Below are positions 1 through 8,931 of a stretch of DNA of 64,000 nucleotides, piece by piece (the stretch's first letter is position 1; the number at the start of each line of letters is the position of its first letter). The notes under the pieces were generated by a model. It did not search any database. It was not told the DNA's origin and worked only from the letters and a program-made list of their open reading frames with translations. Source of the stretch: Sphingomonas sp. TDK1 (GTDB lineage Bacteria; Pseudomonadota; Alphaproteobacteria; Sphingomonadales; Sphingomonadaceae); the NCBI RefSeq assembly GCF_001650735.1, contig NZ_LXVY01000025.1:62001-126000 (forward strand), written 5' to 3'. The position numbers were made by a program, and so were the translations under genes.

Positions 1-795
1 CAAGGCAGTCTGGTCGTTGGCGGCGATCACCGCCGTCACCTCGGCACGGTCGAACAGGGTTCGCGCGGCGACCAGCCCCATGTCGTAGGAGAAATCCCCC
101 TTCTCCAGCAGTCCCTCGGAGGAGAGCCCCGCCGCCGCCATCGCCGCACGCCAGCCTTCGACCCGCCATGCGCTTAGCTCATATTCGTCGGGTCCCGCGA
201 TGAAGCCGATGCGGCGATGGCCAAGCGCCAGCAGATGCTCGGTCGCCAGCCGCGCGCTGCCGCGATCATCCTGCACCAGCATATGCCCCGGCCCCTCGGC
301 AACCGACCCGATCCGTGCGATCTCGATGCCCTTGTCGGCAAGCAGGCGCAGGATCACGGGGTTCTGCGAATGCGGCGGGGTAAGGATCGCCCCGTCCGGC
401 TGAAGCGCGGCGATCGCGGCGCTGATCTCGCGCTCAATCTGGTCGCTCTGGGTGTCGACCAGTTCGACGATCATGCGATAGCCGTGCGCCGCACAGGCCA
501 GCATGCCGCCCAGCAGCATCTGGTCCACCCAATCGCGCCCCTCGCGCGCGCGCCAATCGGCGATGGTCCGCTCCCGATCGTTCAGCGCCAGGATCAGGTA
601 GGAGCGCGATCCGCTCATCCGCTGTGCCGCGAGGGACGGTACATAGCCGAGCTTGGCGATCGATGCCTGCACCCGGTGGAGCATCTCCGGCCGCACGCCG
701 GGCTCCTTGTTGATGACCCGGCTCACCGTCTGCAGCGAGACACCGGCATCGGCCGCGACATGGCGAATCGTCACGGACTGGCGCCTACGAGACAT
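1..795 (-). CDS. LacI-family transcriptional regulator (3' end outside window)
   Basis: This is a DNA-binding repressor or activator of a sugar-type regulon. The 265 residues visible start with an N-terminal helix-turn-helix typical of LacI/GalR proteins (VTIRHVAADAGVSLQTVSRV, about residues 8-27), followed by the hinge region and a periplasmic-binding-protein-like effector domain (LILALNDRE, FIAGPDEYE). The C-terminus lies beyond the left edge. The ATG at 795 directly precedes the MSRRRQ leader. It is the last visible gene of a minus-strand run: TonB receptor, SapC protein, cupin-like protein, regulator. The gap to the cupin gene is only 28 bp. Its likely operator is the 16-bp palindrome found upstream of the receptor and of phoD. 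The effector is unknown; an oligosaccharide is inferred from context. Confidence 0.93.
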   Translation of the reverse strand, partial: MSRRRQSVTIRHVAADAGVSLQTVSRVINKEPGVRPEMLHRVQASIAKLGYVPSLAAQRMSGSRSYLILALNDRERTIADWRAREGRDWVDQMLLGGMLACAAHGYRMIVELVDTQSDQIEREISAAIAALQPDGAILTPPHSQNPVILRLLADKGIEIARIGSVAEGPGHMLVQDDRGSARLATEHLLALGHRRIGFIAGPDEYELSAWRVEGWRAAMAAAGLSSEGLLEKGDFSYDMGLVAARTLFDRAEVTAVIAANDQTAL

Positions 796-823
796 GCGAA
801 TTCCTCTCCTGCATCTTCTTTGC

Positions 824-1855
824 TCAGCGGTTCAATTGCCGCAACAGATAGGCGCGCAGCTGCCCTGCGGTTTCGGGTGTCAGGGGATCGAGAATGCCCC
901 GCCCGCCCTGCGGGATGTGCGCGGTCACCTCGTCGCCGGGGTCGAAGACATAATGATCGAAGACGCTGCGCCAATGCGCGCGTTCGGCGGGCGGAAGGTC
1001 CCGGATCGCGAGCAGCGCCGCCAGCAACGCATCGTGCGGCTCGGCGAGCCAGACCGCGCGTGTACGCCACCAATAGTTGATCATGACGTTGAATTGGTCG
1101 AGCGCCTCGACATGGTGCCACCACAGGCTGGGGATGCGCAGCGCATCGCCCGGCGCCAGCACCACCGTCCGGGCGTGGCGGAGCGCTTCGCGAAATCGCG
1201 GAAAGCGCGAAAAATCGGGCGCGTGAAAGTCGACCATGCTGATCGCGCGGCCGCCGGGCGTGTTGTCGAGCGGCCCGGGATAGAGATTGGCGAACTGGTC
1301 CGGCGGGAACAGCGTGAAGCGGCGATGCCCCACCGCGGTGCAGACGAGGTTGTCCGGCTCGTCGCAATGCGCCGCGACGCGGGTAGCGGTGCCGATCCAG
1401 ATCGTCGCGGCCAGCCCTTGGCGGGGGGTGAGCGGCACCCGGTTCGCCTCGGCCAGCCCGGGGAAGAAGCGCGGCACATCGGTTGAGGCGATGTAGCGCA
1501 GCGGTGCATCCGCCTGCCCTTCGTCCGCTTCCATCGCCGCAAGGATGGCATCGATGCGGCCGCGGCGGGTACGGTGGTTCATCGCCATGTCGGCATCGTA
1601 GAAGATGCGGGCGCCGGCCCCGGGCACTCCTTCGGCATAAGTGCAATCGGTGTCGCGGGCGAAGCCGGCGAGATAGGCGCGCGCCACTGTCGCACCCTTC
1701 ACGCCCGCTGCGACGAGCGGCCAGTCGGCCACGAGGCCGCGAACCACGAAGGGATTGTCGCTGCGCGTCAGCGCCGCGTCGAGCGCCCAGCAGTCCGCAA
1801 CCGCGATCTCCGCCACCGGCCGCAGCCCGTCGAACAGATCGGCCGGATCAGGCAT
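824..1855 (-). CDS. Cupin-like (JmjC/Cupin_8-type) protein
   Basis: A 343-residue member of the cupin-like Fe(II)/2-oxoglutarate fold. The probable metal site is visible as H163-C-D165 (VAAHCDEPDN) plus a distal histidine in SLWWHHVEALDQ (H247/H248). The strand RRFTLFPPDQ between them is typical of the Cupin_8/JmjC group. Proteins of this kind commonly sit beside TonB receptors and SapC genes in sphingomonads and caulobacters, but their substrate is not established. Its ATG overlaps the end of the SapC gene by 8 bp, so the two are probably translated together. It could be a protein or sugar hydroxylase; this is inference. Confidence 0.85.
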   Translation of the reverse strand: MPDPADLFDGLRPVAEIAVADCWALDAALTRSDNPFVVRGLVADWPLVAAGVKGATVARAYLAGFARDTDCTYAEGVPGAGARIFYDADMAMNHRTRRGRIDAILAAMEADEGQADAPLRYIASTDVPRFFPGLAEANRVPLTPRQGLAATIWIGTATRVAAHCDEPDNLVCTAVGHRRFTLFPPDQFANLYPGPLDNTPGGRAISMVDFHAPDFSRFPRFREALRHARTVVLAPGDALRIPSLWWHHVEALDQFNVMINYWWRTRAVWLAEPHDALLAALLAIRDLPPAERAHWRSVFDHYVFDPGDEVTAHIPQGGRGILDPLTPETAGQLRAYLLRQLNR

Positions 1856-2582
1856 CGGCTGTCCCGCGCTGCTGCCGGGCGATCAGCGGCGCCAGGTTCG
1901 CGAGCGATGCCAGTGCCATGGTGATCGGCAGAAGATGCCCGTCCCGATGCAAATCGCCGAGCGCCTGCCCGTCGAGCGCGGCGAAACGCTCCTCATGGAT
2001 ACCGTGGAAGTCGACGATCTGCCGGGCATTCCCCGCGCCATCGTCGAAGCGGATCGACACCGGCTCGATCAGGTCATGTCGTTCGAGCGCGTCGAAGAAA
2101 TCGGGTGCGGCGCGATAGCCGCGGTCAAGCCTGCCCAGCCCGTCGAGCACGGCAGCCAGATAGTTGCTCGGTACATCGCCGGCGTCGAACAACGGGGAAG
2201 CGGCGTCATAGCCCGCTGCGCCCGGCACCAGCACGCGCGGGCTAGCGGCATCGAGGTGCAGTTGCGGCACCTCGCCTCCAGCCGGTGGCGGGCCGATCAG
2301 GAACGGCCGGGTCGCCATCGCCAGCGGCAGATACGGCGCATCCCAGCGGTCCCCGTCGAGATAGAGATTGTCCTCCGGCGCGAAGCCGAACAGGGCCACC
2401 GCCTGGAAGCCGTCGCGGGCAGCGTTGCGCTGGAACAGAATCGGATAGGCATTCTGCACCTGGCGGAACTCGTCCGGCACGACGAGACAGAGCTGGACAG
2501 CGTCGCCAAGCGCGGCTCCCCGGCGCCGGTCGATCCGGATCGCGCGATGCGCCTCCGCGGTCACGAGCTGGTGATCGGTCAT
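1848..2582 (-). CDS. SapC-family protein
   Basis: A 244-residue protein matching the SapC family by eye (QLCLVVPDEFRQVQNAYPIL, and RDGFQAVALFGFAPEDNLYL near the N-terminus). SapC was named from a Campylobacter S-layer-associated locus. In alphaproteobacteria the family is mostly found next to TonB-dependent receptors and its function is unknown. An upstream extension is open, but the ATG at 2582 is preceded by AGGGGGA at good spacing, so I chose it. It lies 91 bp downstream of the receptor gene, with a strong hairpin between them, and overlaps the cupin-like gene by 8 bp. Confidence 0.85.
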   Translation of the reverse strand: MTDHQLVTAEAHRAIRIDRRRGAALGDAVQLCLVVPDEFRQVQNAYPILFQRNAARDGFQAVALFGFAPEDNLYLDGDRWDAPYLPLAMATRPFLIGPPPAGGEVPQLHLDAASPRVLVPGAAGYDAASPLFDAGDVPSNYLAAVLDGLGRLDRGYRAAPDFFDALERHDLIEPVSIRFDDGAGNARQIVDFHGIHEERFAALDGQALGDLHRDGHLLPITMALASLANLAPLIARQQRGTADA

Positions 2583-2638
2583 GCGAAGTCCCCCTTGCCC
2601 CACCGGCGGCGTTGGCACGTCGCGCGGCGGGGCGGAAG

Positions 2639-2666
2639 GGCCTTGGGGTATAGTCTCCCCAAGGCC
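2639..2666 (-). terminator. Hairpin between receptor gene and sapC-like gene
   Basis: A perfect 10-bp inverted repeat, GGCCTTGGGG and CCCCAAGGCC, separated by 8 nt. It starts 7 bp after the stop of the TonB receptor gene. There is no T-run, so it is not a classical intrinsic terminator. It may be an mRNA 3'-end stabiliser or a partial terminator that lowers expression of the downstream genes relative to the receptor. Confidence 0.6.
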
Positions 2667-2673
2667 GGTATCG

Positions 2674-5664
2674 TCAGAAACGGTAGCGCAAGCCCACCGT
2701 GTAGCGGGCATAGCCCGGCGCGGTGACGGTCACGTAACGATCCGTCCGCTGGTGCGCACGCCGTCCCTGGCCGGTGAGATTGATGCCCTCGAAGAACAGC
2801 GAGGTGCGCGGCCGCACTTCCCAGCTCGCGCTGGCGTCGATCTGGCCATAGGCTTCGGTGTAGCTCGGATTGGATCCCGCACCCGACAGGAACTCCGCGC
2901 GCCAGTTATACGCGACACGCGCCTGGATACCGTTCTTGTCGTAATAGCCGATGACGTTCGCCGTGTCGCTCAGGCCTACCAGTGCAAACTGGTTCACCGT
3001 TGCGGGCACGTTGTTCTTGTAGTGCACGTCGCCGTCGACGATCGTGTAGTTGAGGATCATCCCCAGGCCGGTGTCCCAGAAGCCGTGCTGGATGGCGAAT
3101 TCCCAGCCGTGCACGTTGGCGGTCTGATCGTTGTTGACCGGCGTGTTGACGGTGAACTGCACCGGCGCGTCCTCCGGCAGGCCCAGAATGTCGCCGGTAT
3201 AGGCGCCCGGGGTACCGCCGGTGATCACCACCGAGTTCGGATAATTCTTGAAGATGTACTGGCGGATGTCGTTCGACGTCGCCGCCGCGCCGAGCGCCGC
3301 CACGGCCGCGCGATACCGGGGGCCATCCGCCGGGTTGGTCAGGCCGAATACCGGACGCTTTACCTGGCCGGTACCGATGAAGTTCACCACCGACTTGTGG
3401 AAATAGCCGACCGAAATGTAGCTCTCGGGCTGGTAGTACCACTCGGCGGAGAAATCGATGTTCTTCGACTTGTACGGCAGCAGGCCCGGATTGCCCTGGC
3501 TGCCGGTGCCGCCGTCGACCCGGAACAGCGAATCGATCGTCTGGCCGCCCTGCAGGCTGCCATAGTCGGCCCGCGCGATGGTGTGGCCGTAGGACGCACG
3601 CAGCTTGACGTTCTTGAGCGGCGAGATGTCGAAGTCGAACGACGGCAGCCAGTTCTGATAGGCGCCGCTGAGCGTCGTGTAATCGCTCTTGCCCGAATAA
3701 ACGACGTTGAGTTCGTTCGCCGAGACCCATTTGGTGCCGGTCGCCACCGGTACCAGCGCGGCGCTGTCGACCCAGGTCTTCTCATAGCGTAGGCCGGCAT
3801 AGAAATGTGCCGGACGACCGAAGGCGTCGAACTTCACATTCGCCTGGAGATACGGCGCGAGCGTCTTTTCCTGGATGTTCCGATCGACCGTATATCGCGC
3901 CAGGCACGTGTCGGGCCCGAGCGGCGTGCCGCTCTGCGGCTTGGAGCACATCTTGTAGAGGTTCTCCAGCGAGCCGACGAGGCTCTCGAAGTTCTTCGTG
4001 AAGATCTTCTGGATGAGCAGGCTGCCGTCGGTCTTCAGGCCCGGATATTTGTCCGGAATGGTCGCGATCGAGAAGAGGCTGTCCGGCAGGTCGGACGCCG
4101 GACCCGCGCCGCCCCAGGTATTGTTCTGCAGATAGCCATAGGCGGAGCGCACCTTGTTATCGACATAGGAGATGCCGAAGTCGACACTGTCGAGCAGCCC
4201 GCCATGTTCGTAACGGCCCTTGAACTGGACCTGGTTGATCCGGTCGCGGAACAGGCCGTTGCGGAAGGAATTGCCGGTCGCCTGGATGCGCGAGGCGTCG
4301 AGGAGATCGATGCCCGGCTGCATCTGGATCGACAGCACCGGCATGTAATGGGTGAAATCAATCGTCTGGCTGGCCGCACCGAAGATGGCGGTGCTGACCG
4401 ACGTGCTGGTACCGTATTTGTTGGTCGGCGCAGAACGCGCAAGGGAATGATGGCCGTCCACCTCGAACGAGAAGGCACCCTCCGGCTTCCACTGCAGATT
4501 GCCCCCGATCGAATTGTTTTCGCTCTGGTTGGCGCTCAGGTTGCTGACGTAGGAGACGTCCTTGCCCTCGCTCGCCTTGAACCGCTCGGTGTAGAAGATC
4601 GGGCTCGCCACCGCGCCGCCGGTCCAGCTGCTGACCGTGTCGTTGTTGTTGAAATAGACGCCGATGCTGTTGCTGCGCACGGTCACCCGGTTGCGCGAAT
4701 AGGTGTAGTCGATCGTGCCGGTCAGCGCGTCGGACGGTTTGAACTGCAGCACCGCCTGGCCGTTGATCCGCTCGCGCTCGATGTCGTTGATGCCGATCCC
4801 GGCATTCTGCGGCACGGTATAGATCTGATCACCGGTCGGGCGGTTGGTGATATTGGCGTAGCGCGGATCGCCCGGCTGGGCGAGCTCGCCCGCCTTGTCG
4901 GATCCGGTGCGGCCGTTCTTCCAGCCGACATAGGCCTCGTTGTTGCCCGCCTTGCGCTTTTGGTAGGTGCCCGTGAGCAGGATGCCGATGCGATCGTCGA
5001 GGAAGCTGTCGCTGACGATGCCGGAGACCTCGGGGGTGATCGGCGTGGTGCGCTTGTTGCCCGAGCTGTCGTACATGCCCGAGACGGCGACGCTGCCGTG
5101 CAGACCCGGCTTGTCGAGCGGCCGCGGCGTACGAATGTTGATCGTGGAGCCGATGCCGCCGGACTCGATATCGGCCCTGCCGGTCTTGTAGACCTCGACC
5201 ACGGCGATGCCGTCGGACGAAAGATTGGCGAAGTCGAACAGGCGCGAGGTCGGCGCGGTTGCGCCGCCGTCGAGCGTCGACGTGGGCATCTGGCGGCCGC
5301 TGAGTGTCACCAGGTTGTAGTTGGGGCCGAAGCCACGCACGGTAACCGTCGAACCCTCGCCGATCGAGCGGTCGATCGAGACGCCGGTGATGCGCTGAAG
5401 CGATTCGGCGAGATTGGTGTCCGGAAACTTGCCCATGTCCTCTGCGGTGATGCCGTCGACCACGCCCTGTGCATCCCGCTTCAGCGCAAGCGATTCGCGC
5501 AGGGATGCGCGAATGCCCCCGGTCACGACGATATCGCCATTGGCTTCCACCTCGGGCGCGCCGGTCGCATCCTGCGCCGCAGCGATCCCCGGCATCGCCA
5601 GCAGCGCCAGGGACGAGATCCCCGCACGCCAAAGCGTCGACTTCCCTGCATGTTCACGTGTCAT
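2674..5664 (-). CDS. TonB-dependent outer-membrane receptor
   Basis: A 996-residue outer-membrane active transporter. It has a signal peptide ending near GIAAAQ (about residue 30). A plug domain follows (DIVVTGGIRASLRESLALKR, then MGKFPDTNLAESLQRITGVS and VRGFGPNYNLVTLSG). The long beta-barrel ends in the terminal aromatic strand ARYTVGLRYRF. This is the large sphingomonad/caulobacter receptor type, often used for oligosaccharides. A TTG further upstream is open, but the ATG at 5664 has GGGGAG just before it and gives a proper signal peptide. The perfect palindrome at 5705-5720 lies about 40 bp upstream, so control by the LacI-type regulator of the same locus is likely. The substrate is not readable from the sequence. 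Confidence 0.95.
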   Translation of the reverse strand: MTREHAGKSTLWRAGISSLALLAMPGIAAAQDATGAPEVEANGDIVVTGGIRASLRESLALKRDAQGVVDGITAEDMGKFPDTNLAESLQRITGVSIDRSIGEGSTVTVRGFGPNYNLVTLSGRQMPTSTLDGGATAPTSRLFDFANLSSDGIAVVEVYKTGRADIESGGIGSTINIRTPRPLDKPGLHGSVAVSGMYDSSGNKRTTPITPEVSGIVSDSFLDDRIGILLTGTYQKRKAGNNEAYVGWKNGRTGSDKAGELAQPGDPRYANITNRPTGDQIYTVPQNAGIGINDIERERINGQAVLQFKPSDALTGTIDYTYSRNRVTVRSNSIGVYFNNNDTVSSWTGGAVASPIFYTERFKASEGKDVSYVSNLSANQSENNSIGGNLQWKPEGAFSFEVDGHHSLARSAPTNKYGTSTSVSTAIFGAASQTIDFTHYMPVLSIQMQPGIDLLDASRIQATGNSFRNGLFRDRINQVQFKGRYEHGGLLDSVDFGISYVDNKVRSAYGYLQNNTWGGAGPASDLPDSLFSIATIPDKYPGLKTDGSLLIQKIFTKNFESLVGSLENLYKMCSKPQSGTPLGPDTCLARYTVDRNIQEKTLAPYLQANVKFDAFGRPAHFYAGLRYEKTWVDSAALVPVATGTKWVSANELNVVYSGKSDYTTLSGAYQNWLPSFDFDISPLKNVKLRASYGHTIARADYGSLQGGQTIDSLFRVDGGTGSQGNPGLLPYKSKNIDFSAEWYYQPESYISVGYFHKSVVNFIGTGQVKRPVFGLTNPADGPRYRAAVAALGAAATSNDIRQYIFKNYPNSVVITGGTPGAYTGDILGLPEDAPVQFTVNTPVNNDQTANVHGWEFAIQHGFWDTGLGMILNYTIVDGDVHYKNNVPATVNQFALVGLSDTANVIGYYDKNGIQARVAYNWRAEFLSGAGSNPSYTEAYGQIDASASWEVRPRTSLFFEGINLTGQGRRAHQRTDRYVTVTAPGYARYTVGLRYRF

Positions 5665-5704
5665 ATCGGCTCCCCGCAATGTGCATGAATCATGGAATGC
5701 CATG

Positions 5705-5720
5705 ATGTGAACGTTCACAT
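5705..5720. promoter_or_regulatory. Candidate LacI-family operator (copy 1)
   Basis: The perfect 16-bp palindrome ATGTGAACGTTCACAT has a central CG, the usual architecture of LacI/GalR operators. It lies 41 bp upstream of the TonB receptor ATG and within the 235-bp divergent region shared with the MFS gene. An identical copy occurs at 10585-10600 upstream of phoD. The 5721-5899 remainder of this intergenic region showed no other convincing element. Confidence 0.75.
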
Positions 5721-5899
5721 ACAAACATTCGTATCGGGGTCAACAAGTCACATTTTCGTAGCATTTAGCGCTGATATCGTTCTCTAAACTGTCATTATTT
5801 GTGGCGATGGACGCACAACGCGCCGCAAGCCTCCTGCCGCCCCGAATAGGTAGGAACGACGTTGGCATGGCGGGCTGAAAGCCGTATCCGCAGGCGCGC

Positions 5900-7126
5900 A
5901 TGATCGCGCCGACGCCCCCCGTAACAACCGAGAGCGCCGCGCGGAACTGGCGCTTCCTGCTGCTTTTCGCGCTCGCGAACGCGGGCGGCACCATCGGGTA
6001 TCTCCCGCTGTTCACGGTATTCCTGCCGATCAAGGTGGAAGCCGTCGCCGGCGCGGATCGACTGAACCTGTTCACATTGGTCGCCGCCATCGGAACGATC
6101 GCCGCCATCGCAGCCAATATCGGCTTCGGCTGGCTGAGCGACCGGTCGCACCTGCGCGGCCGGGGCCGACGAGGCTGGTTGCTGCTCGGTATCGTCGGGC
6201 TGGCTGTCGCCTATGCGCTGTTCGCCCGCGCACAATCGCCGGTGGGGGTGCTGATCGCCGTCGTGGCCGTGCAATGCGCCGCCAATGCCGTGCTTGCGCC
6301 GTTGCTCGCGCTGATGGCGGACGAAATACCAGACGCGCAAAAGGGCTTTACCGGCGGCCTGCTTGCCCTGGCCAATCCGATCGGCGCGGCCACCGCCTGG
6401 GCGTTGGTGAAGCTGCCGGGGATGACCGAAACCGGGCGGCTCGGCCTGCTCTCGCTCGCGATCGCGCTTCTGATCGCGCCGCTCGCCTTCTCCGCCGCGC
6501 GCAGGCTCCCTTCCCAGCCCCCGCCCCTCGCCCGCAGCCTGGCGCGCCGCAACCTGGCTGCCGCCTGGGTCGCGCGACTCCTGCTTCAGGCGGCGGGCAA
6601 CGGGCTGACCCTCTACCTATATTATTATTTCGCCGACCTCCCGCCCCGGCAGAATGCTGCCGAAGCAGCGGACTTTGTCGGGCGCACGCTGGTCCTCGCA
6701 TATCTGCTGCCGCTGCCCTGCACCTTGCTGCTCGGCAGGCTTTCCGACCGGATGGCGCGGCGAAAGCCGTTCCTGCTGGGCGCCGCCGCAGTCACCGCCG
6801 GCGGCCTGCTGGTGATGGGACTTGCAGATGCCCGGCCGATCGCGGTGGCAGGGTTCCTGATCTATGCCGTCGGCGCGCAGCTGTTCATGGCGCTGCATGG
6901 CGCCTTCTGGATGCAGGAATTGCCGAGCGAACGGCATCGGGGGCGCGATCTCGGCATTCTGAACCTCACCAACACGCTGCCCGCGCTGGTCGGCACCGGC
7001 ATCGCCTGGATCGTCGCAACCCCGGGGAGCTTCGCGCCCTTGCTGTTCCTGTTGTCCGGCCTCACCCTTGCCGGCGGGCTGGTGATGCTCAGCGTGCGGG
7101 AACCATCCGCCGGTGCTCAGGGATAA
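5900..7126 (+). CDS. MFS transporter
   Basis: A 408-residue inner-membrane permease of the major facilitator superfamily with about 12 hydrophobic segments. The loop after the second segment reads GWLSDRSHLRGRGRRG, and the half-way equivalent in the C-terminal half reads LGRLSDRMARRKPFLLG; both are the classical MFS G-x-x-x-D-R signature. The only sensible start is the ATG at 5900, because an in-frame TGA lies at 5876; the ribosome binding site is weak. It is divergent from the receptor gene across the palindrome, and its 3' end overlaps the convergent beta-helix gene by 10 bp. It probably moves the product released by the locus across the inner membrane. Confidence 0.9.
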   Translation: MIAPTPPVTTESAARNWRFLLLFALANAGGTIGYLPLFTVFLPIKVEAVAGADRLNLFTLVAAIGTIAAIAANIGFGWLSDRSHLRGRGRRGWLLLGIVGLAVAYALFARAQSPVGVLIAVVAVQCAANAVLAPLLALMADEIPDAQKGFTGGLLALANPIGAATAWALVKLPGMTETGRLGLLSLAIALLIAPLAFSAARRLPSQPPPLARSLARRNLAAAWVARLLLQAAGNGLTLYLYYYFADLPPRQNAAEAADFVGRTLVLAYLLPLPCTLLLGRLSDRMARRKPFLLGAAAVTAGGLLVMGLADARPIAVAGFLIYAVGAQLFMALHGAFWMQELPSERHRGRDLGILNLTNTLPALVGTGIAWIVATPGSFAPLLFLLSGLTLAGGLVMLSVREPSAGAQG

Positions 7127-8919
7127 GCGAGCAACCGCTGCATCGAAGCACCGGGCCGCGCTGCCGGGCCCTTGTCATTGACCAGATGCTCGATCGTACC
7201 CACCCCGCCGCCCAGCGACATGGTGGTCACATGCCGAAAGCGCACGCCCGGCCGCCCCGGCGCCTCGATCGCGCTTTCCAGCACAATCTGCGGGTTGGTG
7301 CGGAAATAGACATAGATGCCCAGCGCCACAGCCTCATGCTCGCGCACCCGGTCGTCCACCTTATAGGCGGCCCAGCCGCGCGTCGCGCCGGCCATCCAGG
7401 CGGACTGGACGGGCGGGTCGTACGGCAGCTCGTTCTGGTAGAAATAGGTCCGCCCGCGTTCGCCGCGCCACCAGGTCTGGTAGCGCTGGAAATGCTCGAC
7501 GAACAGCGCATAGGCCGTCACGTCGTCGCCGTTGACGACCAGTCCGTGATCGCCGGTGCTCTCGTCCCAGCCAACGTGAACGCGGGTGCCGTCGACATCG
7601 CCGTGATCCGCACGCCAGATCCACAGATGGTCGGCAAGAACGTGGTGGCCGTTGATCTCCAGGCACGTCTCGACCTTGCCTGTCTCGACGCCGCCGACAC
7701 GGAAGAACAGGTCCGCCAGCAGCACGGGGTTGTGGCGGTGATCGCCCGCACAGCCGCGCGGCCCGACCTGCATCAGCACCGGCGAGCGCTCGGCACCCGC
7801 GTCGATCATCAGGCCTGCGACCGTGACGCCGGGAACATCGTCCACTTCCAGCACCGCCGTGCCCGCCACTGCCTGCAACGTTGCCAGGCCGATACCGAGC
7901 AGCACGCGATTGGCGCTCCGCACCCGGATCGGCGCATCAAGCCGGTAGACGCCGGGCGTGAACAGCAGATGCTGCCCCCGATCCAGCGCGGCGTTGAGCG
8001 TCGCCGCATCCATGTCCGGTCGCGCAAGGAAGAAATGGGCGAGCGGCACGGCACTTCCGCTCGTGCCGCGCTCTCCCCAGCTGGGTCCTACGCCGTCACG
8101 GCGGAGCGCGGGCATGAAGACGGACCAATGGCCCGCCCCGTCCACCTGCAGGAACGGTTTTTCCCGCAGCAGCGGCACGCGCAGCAAGCTCGTCACCGCA
8201 GGATGCGGGAAACTTGTCGCCGGCGCACCGTCAACGCCCTGGAACATCATGTTCCAGTTCACGCCCCGCCAGCCGCCGATCCGGCTGCTGCGGCTATACC
8301 ATTGCTGCTGGCTACCGGCGCGGATCACGCCCTCGATCCGGCAATCGGCGAGGAAGCCGCCGCTTGAAGACCCACCATCGTCGAGCAGCAGATCGCCGAA
8401 CATCTGGATGCGCCGATACGGCGCTGCCTGCGATACGGCCCAACGATTCCACCCTTCCGGTGGGCGCACCGTCAGGTTTTCCGCACCGCGCCAGAAATTG
8501 GCCAGCGCATCGCCCTTCAGCCACTCCGCATCGACGCGGACAGGGCCGTCGATCGTCACGTCCCCGGGCATTTCGCCAAGCCCCAGCACCTGGGTGAAAA
8601 AGCCCACCCGCACATCGACCGCGTACCGCCCGGGCCGGAACAGAATAGCAAAGCGCCGGTCCGTGAAATGCGCCGCCTCCTGCTGCGCGAAGATCGCATC
8701 GATCCGCGCCTGGATCGCCGGCGCGGGCATCGAAGGATCGATTACCAGCACGTTCGGCCCGAAATCGGGCACCATTTCCGGCTCCATCCGCACCTCCGCA
8801 TCCGCCGTCAGCGGCGCCCCCGAAGCGATTGCCGCCGCGATAAGCCCGATGTCGCCCACACGACGGACCGCCGCGCGCCGGCCTGCATCGGGGGGACCGC
8901 CCCGCTCCCTGTCGTTCAA
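7117..8919 (-). CDS. Predicted right-handed beta-helix enzyme (GH55/pectate-lyase-like fold)
   Basis: A protein of about 600 residues with a possible N-terminal signal segment (GLIAAAIASGAPLTADA). Two beta-helix-like halves are visible. The first has FRPGRYAVDVRVGFFTQVLG and the second FTPGVYRLDAPIRVRSANRV, the repeated 'PG-Y' start of such domains. Later motifs are HLWIWRADHGD, VVNGDDVTAYALFVEHFQRY and FYQNELPYDPP. I recall similar arrangements in actinobacterial proteins with GH55-like helices, but I cannot confirm the family. The start is a TTG at 8919 with GGGGA upstream, 12 bp after the phoD stop, so it is the second gene of a two-gene unit. A polysaccharide-active role is inferred from the neighbours. 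Confidence 0.65.
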   Translation of the reverse strand: MNDRERGGPPDAGRRAAVRRVGDIGLIAAAIASGAPLTADAEVRMEPEMVPDFGPNVLVIDPSMPAPAIQARIDAIFAQQEAAHFTDRRFAILFRPGRYAVDVRVGFFTQVLGLGEMPGDVTIDGPVRVDAEWLKGDALANFWRGAENLTVRPPEGWNRWAVSQAAPYRRIQMFGDLLLDDGGSSSGGFLADCRIEGVIRAGSQQQWYSRSSRIGGWRGVNWNMMFQGVDGAPATSFPHPAVTSLLRVPLLREKPFLQVDGAGHWSVFMPALRRDGVGPSWGERGTSGSAVPLAHFFLARPDMDAATLNAALDRGQHLLFTPGVYRLDAPIRVRSANRVLLGIGLATLQAVAGTAVLEVDDVPGVTVAGLMIDAGAERSPVLMQVGPRGCAGDHRHNPVLLADLFFRVGGVETGKVETCLEINGHHVLADHLWIWRADHGDVDGTRVHVGWDESTGDHGLVVNGDDVTAYALFVEHFQRYQTWWRGERGRTYFYQNELPYDPPVQSAWMAGATRGWAAYKVDDRVREHEAVALGIYVYFRTNPQIVLESAIEAPGRPGVRFRHVTTMSLGGGVGTIEHLVNDKGPAARPGASMQRLLAYP

Positions 8920-8931
8920 CCAGCGTCCCCG

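Noticed and set aside
3805..5688. A long plus-strand frame opposite the TonB receptor
   Set aside because: Shadow of the receptor's codon use; no motif and no ribosome binding site.
5760..5800. TTAGCGCTGA-like sequence as a third LacI-type site before the MFS gene
   Set aside because: Only a 6-8-bp imperfect palindrome, unlike the two identical 16-bp sites.
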